Shown here: positions 32,424 through 33,527 of the stretch, one piece after another | How the letters are laid out: each line of letters starts with the position of its first letter | Position numbering within the stretch: the first letter of the stretch is position 1 | Assembly (NCBI GenBank): GCA_944363575.1 | Contig: CALVUJ010000010.1 | Span: 83,817-117,343 of the forward strand | Length of the DNA stretch: 33,527 bases | Direction of reading: 5' to 3' | DNA from: an uncultured Bacilli bacterium | GTDB taxonomy: Bacteria > Bacillota_I > Bacilli_A > RFN20 > DUOF01 | Position numbers and translations under genes: made by a program | The notes under the pieces: model-generated | The model's database searches: none | Told to the model about the DNA's origin: nothing | Seen by the model: the letters and a program-made list of their open reading frames with translations, nothing else

Positions 32424-33527
32424 ATATAAAAGATTCTTTTATTATTTTTAAAATATAACTTTTATCTAACCAGAAGCAATATTTTGTATATTTAGTTAAA
32501 CCAGTGAATTTGTCTTGCACTGGTAAATCATATCCTTTTCCACTTTTATTTATCCCTGTTTGATCGTGTGGTCTAACATGACATACATGATTTAGTTTGC
32601 TCGTAGGTAAATTGGTTTGATAATACCCTTTTGAATCTATTCCCTTAACGATATTTCCAGATGATATGGTTTCAATTGTTTTTTTCCAAGTTTCTTTTAC
32701 TTGATTATCTAATACTAGAAGTGGCATATTCCAAAACTTGATTTTGTCAAAGTAATATATTCCATTTTTCTTTTTGAATACAACAAACATATATTTGGTT
32801 GTGTTGAATTTTTCTCTTAAAGTGCTAGTTTCCCATTTTTCTTTTACAATTTCTGTGTATTTAAAAGTAGGGAAAGACATGTGCTCTTTTATTGTGCCAT
32901 TTTCTTCTATTCTAACAGTTTTTAATTCTAAGTTAGCCTTTTGGAATTCATCAGTTTTGTTTATGTTTCCATTAATGCCAAGCATTGATGCTACCAGAAT
33001 GTTGAATCTATTTTTCATTTTTGAACTATTTTTTATATTGAATTTATCAAATAATTCATTTTCAGACATTCCATAATATTGACTAAGTCTAGAGTCCATA
33101 ATCATTTCAAAAGTAGAATTTTTAAGTTCTTCAAATGAGACAATAGACGCACATTTTTCTCCTATAAAGTTTCTTTTTATGATTGTATTCATATAAGATT
33201 GCTTTAAGCAGTATGCTCGTTGCTTAGCAAGCTTATCTGATGCGGGTTGTTGTCTGTAACTACTAGCAGAATCAGCACCTTTAGTGCAAGCACCTAAATA
33301 CATAGTGTCAGCTTCCGACAATGTATCTGCAAGTCCGTTATTTATTTTGTCACTAATTTTTTTCCAGTCTTGTTTAATTATTTCTAAATCTTCGCCAGAA
33401 AAAGTATGTAAAATGGATTCAATCATGCGGAAATTAAAATCATTTCTATCTTCATATAAGTAGAACATTAAAAGCAAAGAGGCATTCTTTTTCCAGAAAG
33501 AACTCTCTTCAAAAGGAATATTGTATT
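32422..33527 (-). CDS. Sau3AI/MutH-family type II restriction endonuclease (5' end outside window)
   Basis: About 367 codons are visible and the frame stays open to the window edge (upstream residues IPFEESSFWKKNASLLLMFY are in frame), so the apparent start at 33477 is not real. Recognised segments are EADTMYLGACTKGAD, AKQRAYCLKQSYMNTII, then GINGNINKTDEFQKANLELK with KEHMSFPTFKYTEI, which match the Sau3AI/LlaKR2I family with its MutH-like modules. Family members cut at GATC. Probably about 120 N-terminal residues, with the main catalytic centre, are missing. The visible module seems to keep a D...ExK arrangement (DEFQKANLELK). A partner methyltransferase is expected outside the window. It faces against the + strand genes and has non-host codon use. 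Confidence 0.87.
   Translation of the reverse strand, partial: YNIPFEESSFWKKNASLLLMFYLYEDRNDFNFRMIESILHTFSGEDLEIIKQDWKKISDKINNGLADTLSEADTMYLGACTKGADSASSYRQQPASDKLAKQRAYCLKQSYMNTIIKRNFIGEKCASIVSFEELKNSTFEMIMDSRLSQYYGMSENELFDKFNIKNSSKMKNRFNILVASMLGINGNINKTDEFQKANLELKTVRIEENGTIKEHMSFPTFKYTEIVKEKWETSTLREKFNTTKYMFVVFKKKNGIYYFDKIKFWNMPLLVLDNQVKETWKKTIETISSGNIVKGIDSKGYYQTNLPTSKLNHVCHVRPHDQTGINKSGKGYDLPVQDKFTGLTKYTKYCFWLDKSYILKIIKESFI

Larger units (their letters stand above)
29342..33527. other. putative defense island downstream of ssrA
   Basis: From the 3' end of ssrA to the window edge all four genes are defense-like or unknown (small membrane protein, DUF4393, GHKL-nuclease, Sau3AI-type endonuclease). 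Codon use changes: serine TCA/TCT, C-ending codons such as GAC and TTC, and weak G excess replace the AGT-rich host style. The ssrA 3' end is a known integration site. No integrase or second copy of the ssrA end is seen inside the window, so the right boundary must lie beyond it. Confidence 0.5.

Noticed and set aside
32774-33076. 100-codon + strand frame inside the Sau3AI-like gene
   Set aside because: It is antisense to a recognised restriction endonuclease and lacks a ribosome site.
29342-33527. Direct repeat of the ssrA 3' end as a right attachment site
   Set aside because: I looked for the GGTTCGATTCCCC and CGGTTCCACCA strings after ssrA and saw none within the window.

Overview
The window is very AT-rich, gene-dense bacterial chromosome. 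It looks like a Bacilli or Mycoplasmatota-type lineage with a small genome, of the RF39, Acholeplasma or Erysipelotrichia kind. UGA is a stop codon here: the HAD hydrolase and smpB both end in TGA, and the only tryptophan tRNA seen has a CCA anticodon. This argues for code 11 and against the Mycoplasma code 4. Most genes lie on the + strand, which is strongly G-over-C biased with serine written mostly as AGT, consistent with a leading strand.

Layout. (1) 1-6822: a compact operon with the C-terminal part of an SF1 DNA2/UPF1-like helicase, an unknown protein, a membrane-anchored DnaJ-like zinc-finger protein without an HPD motif, and a large Ig-repeat surface protein. (2) 6889-10330: a cytosolic transglutaminase-like protein, then an overlapping AAA ATPase/RloB-like TOPRIM pair of the AbiL/RloAB anti-phage type. 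(3) 10414-15231: an M48 membrane protease, a tiny membrane protein, a Cof-type HAD phosphatase, a phosphohexomutase and an RluA-family pseudouridine synthase. (4) 15353-18397: a CvpA-like multi-pass membrane protein and a signal-peptide, single-anchor surface protein. (5) 18445-22181: YvcK, acyl carrier protein, YqeY, tRNA-Trp, dCMP deaminase and an unusually long ThyX-like protein. The last two serve dTMP synthesis. (6) 22264-24506: an MBL-fold hydrolase and a Sel1-repeat protein. (7) 24569-29341: RNase R, SmpB and tmRNA, all parts of trans-translation, with an unknown small protein and an HExxH metallopeptidase-like protein between smpB and ssrA.

(8) 29342-33527: directly after the 3' end of ssrA, a classic integration site, lies an apparent defense island. 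It holds a 52-residue single-span membrane protein, a DUF4393/Abi-alpha protein whose start overlaps it, a GHKL ATPase with a C-terminal PD-(D/E)XK-like nuclease, and, on the opposite strand and running off the window, a Sau3AI/MutH-family restriction endonuclease. Codon use shifts here relative to the host genes. The small membrane protein and the DUF4393 protein share a Q-x-x-K-G-x-x-N-x-Q segment reminiscent of RHIM/PP-type amyloid signalling motifs. This pair, possibly acting with the GHKL nuclease, is my best candidate for an undescribed system.

Gene starts were chosen mainly from Shine-Dalgarno spacing. Functional names rest on recognised motifs only; no database search was run.
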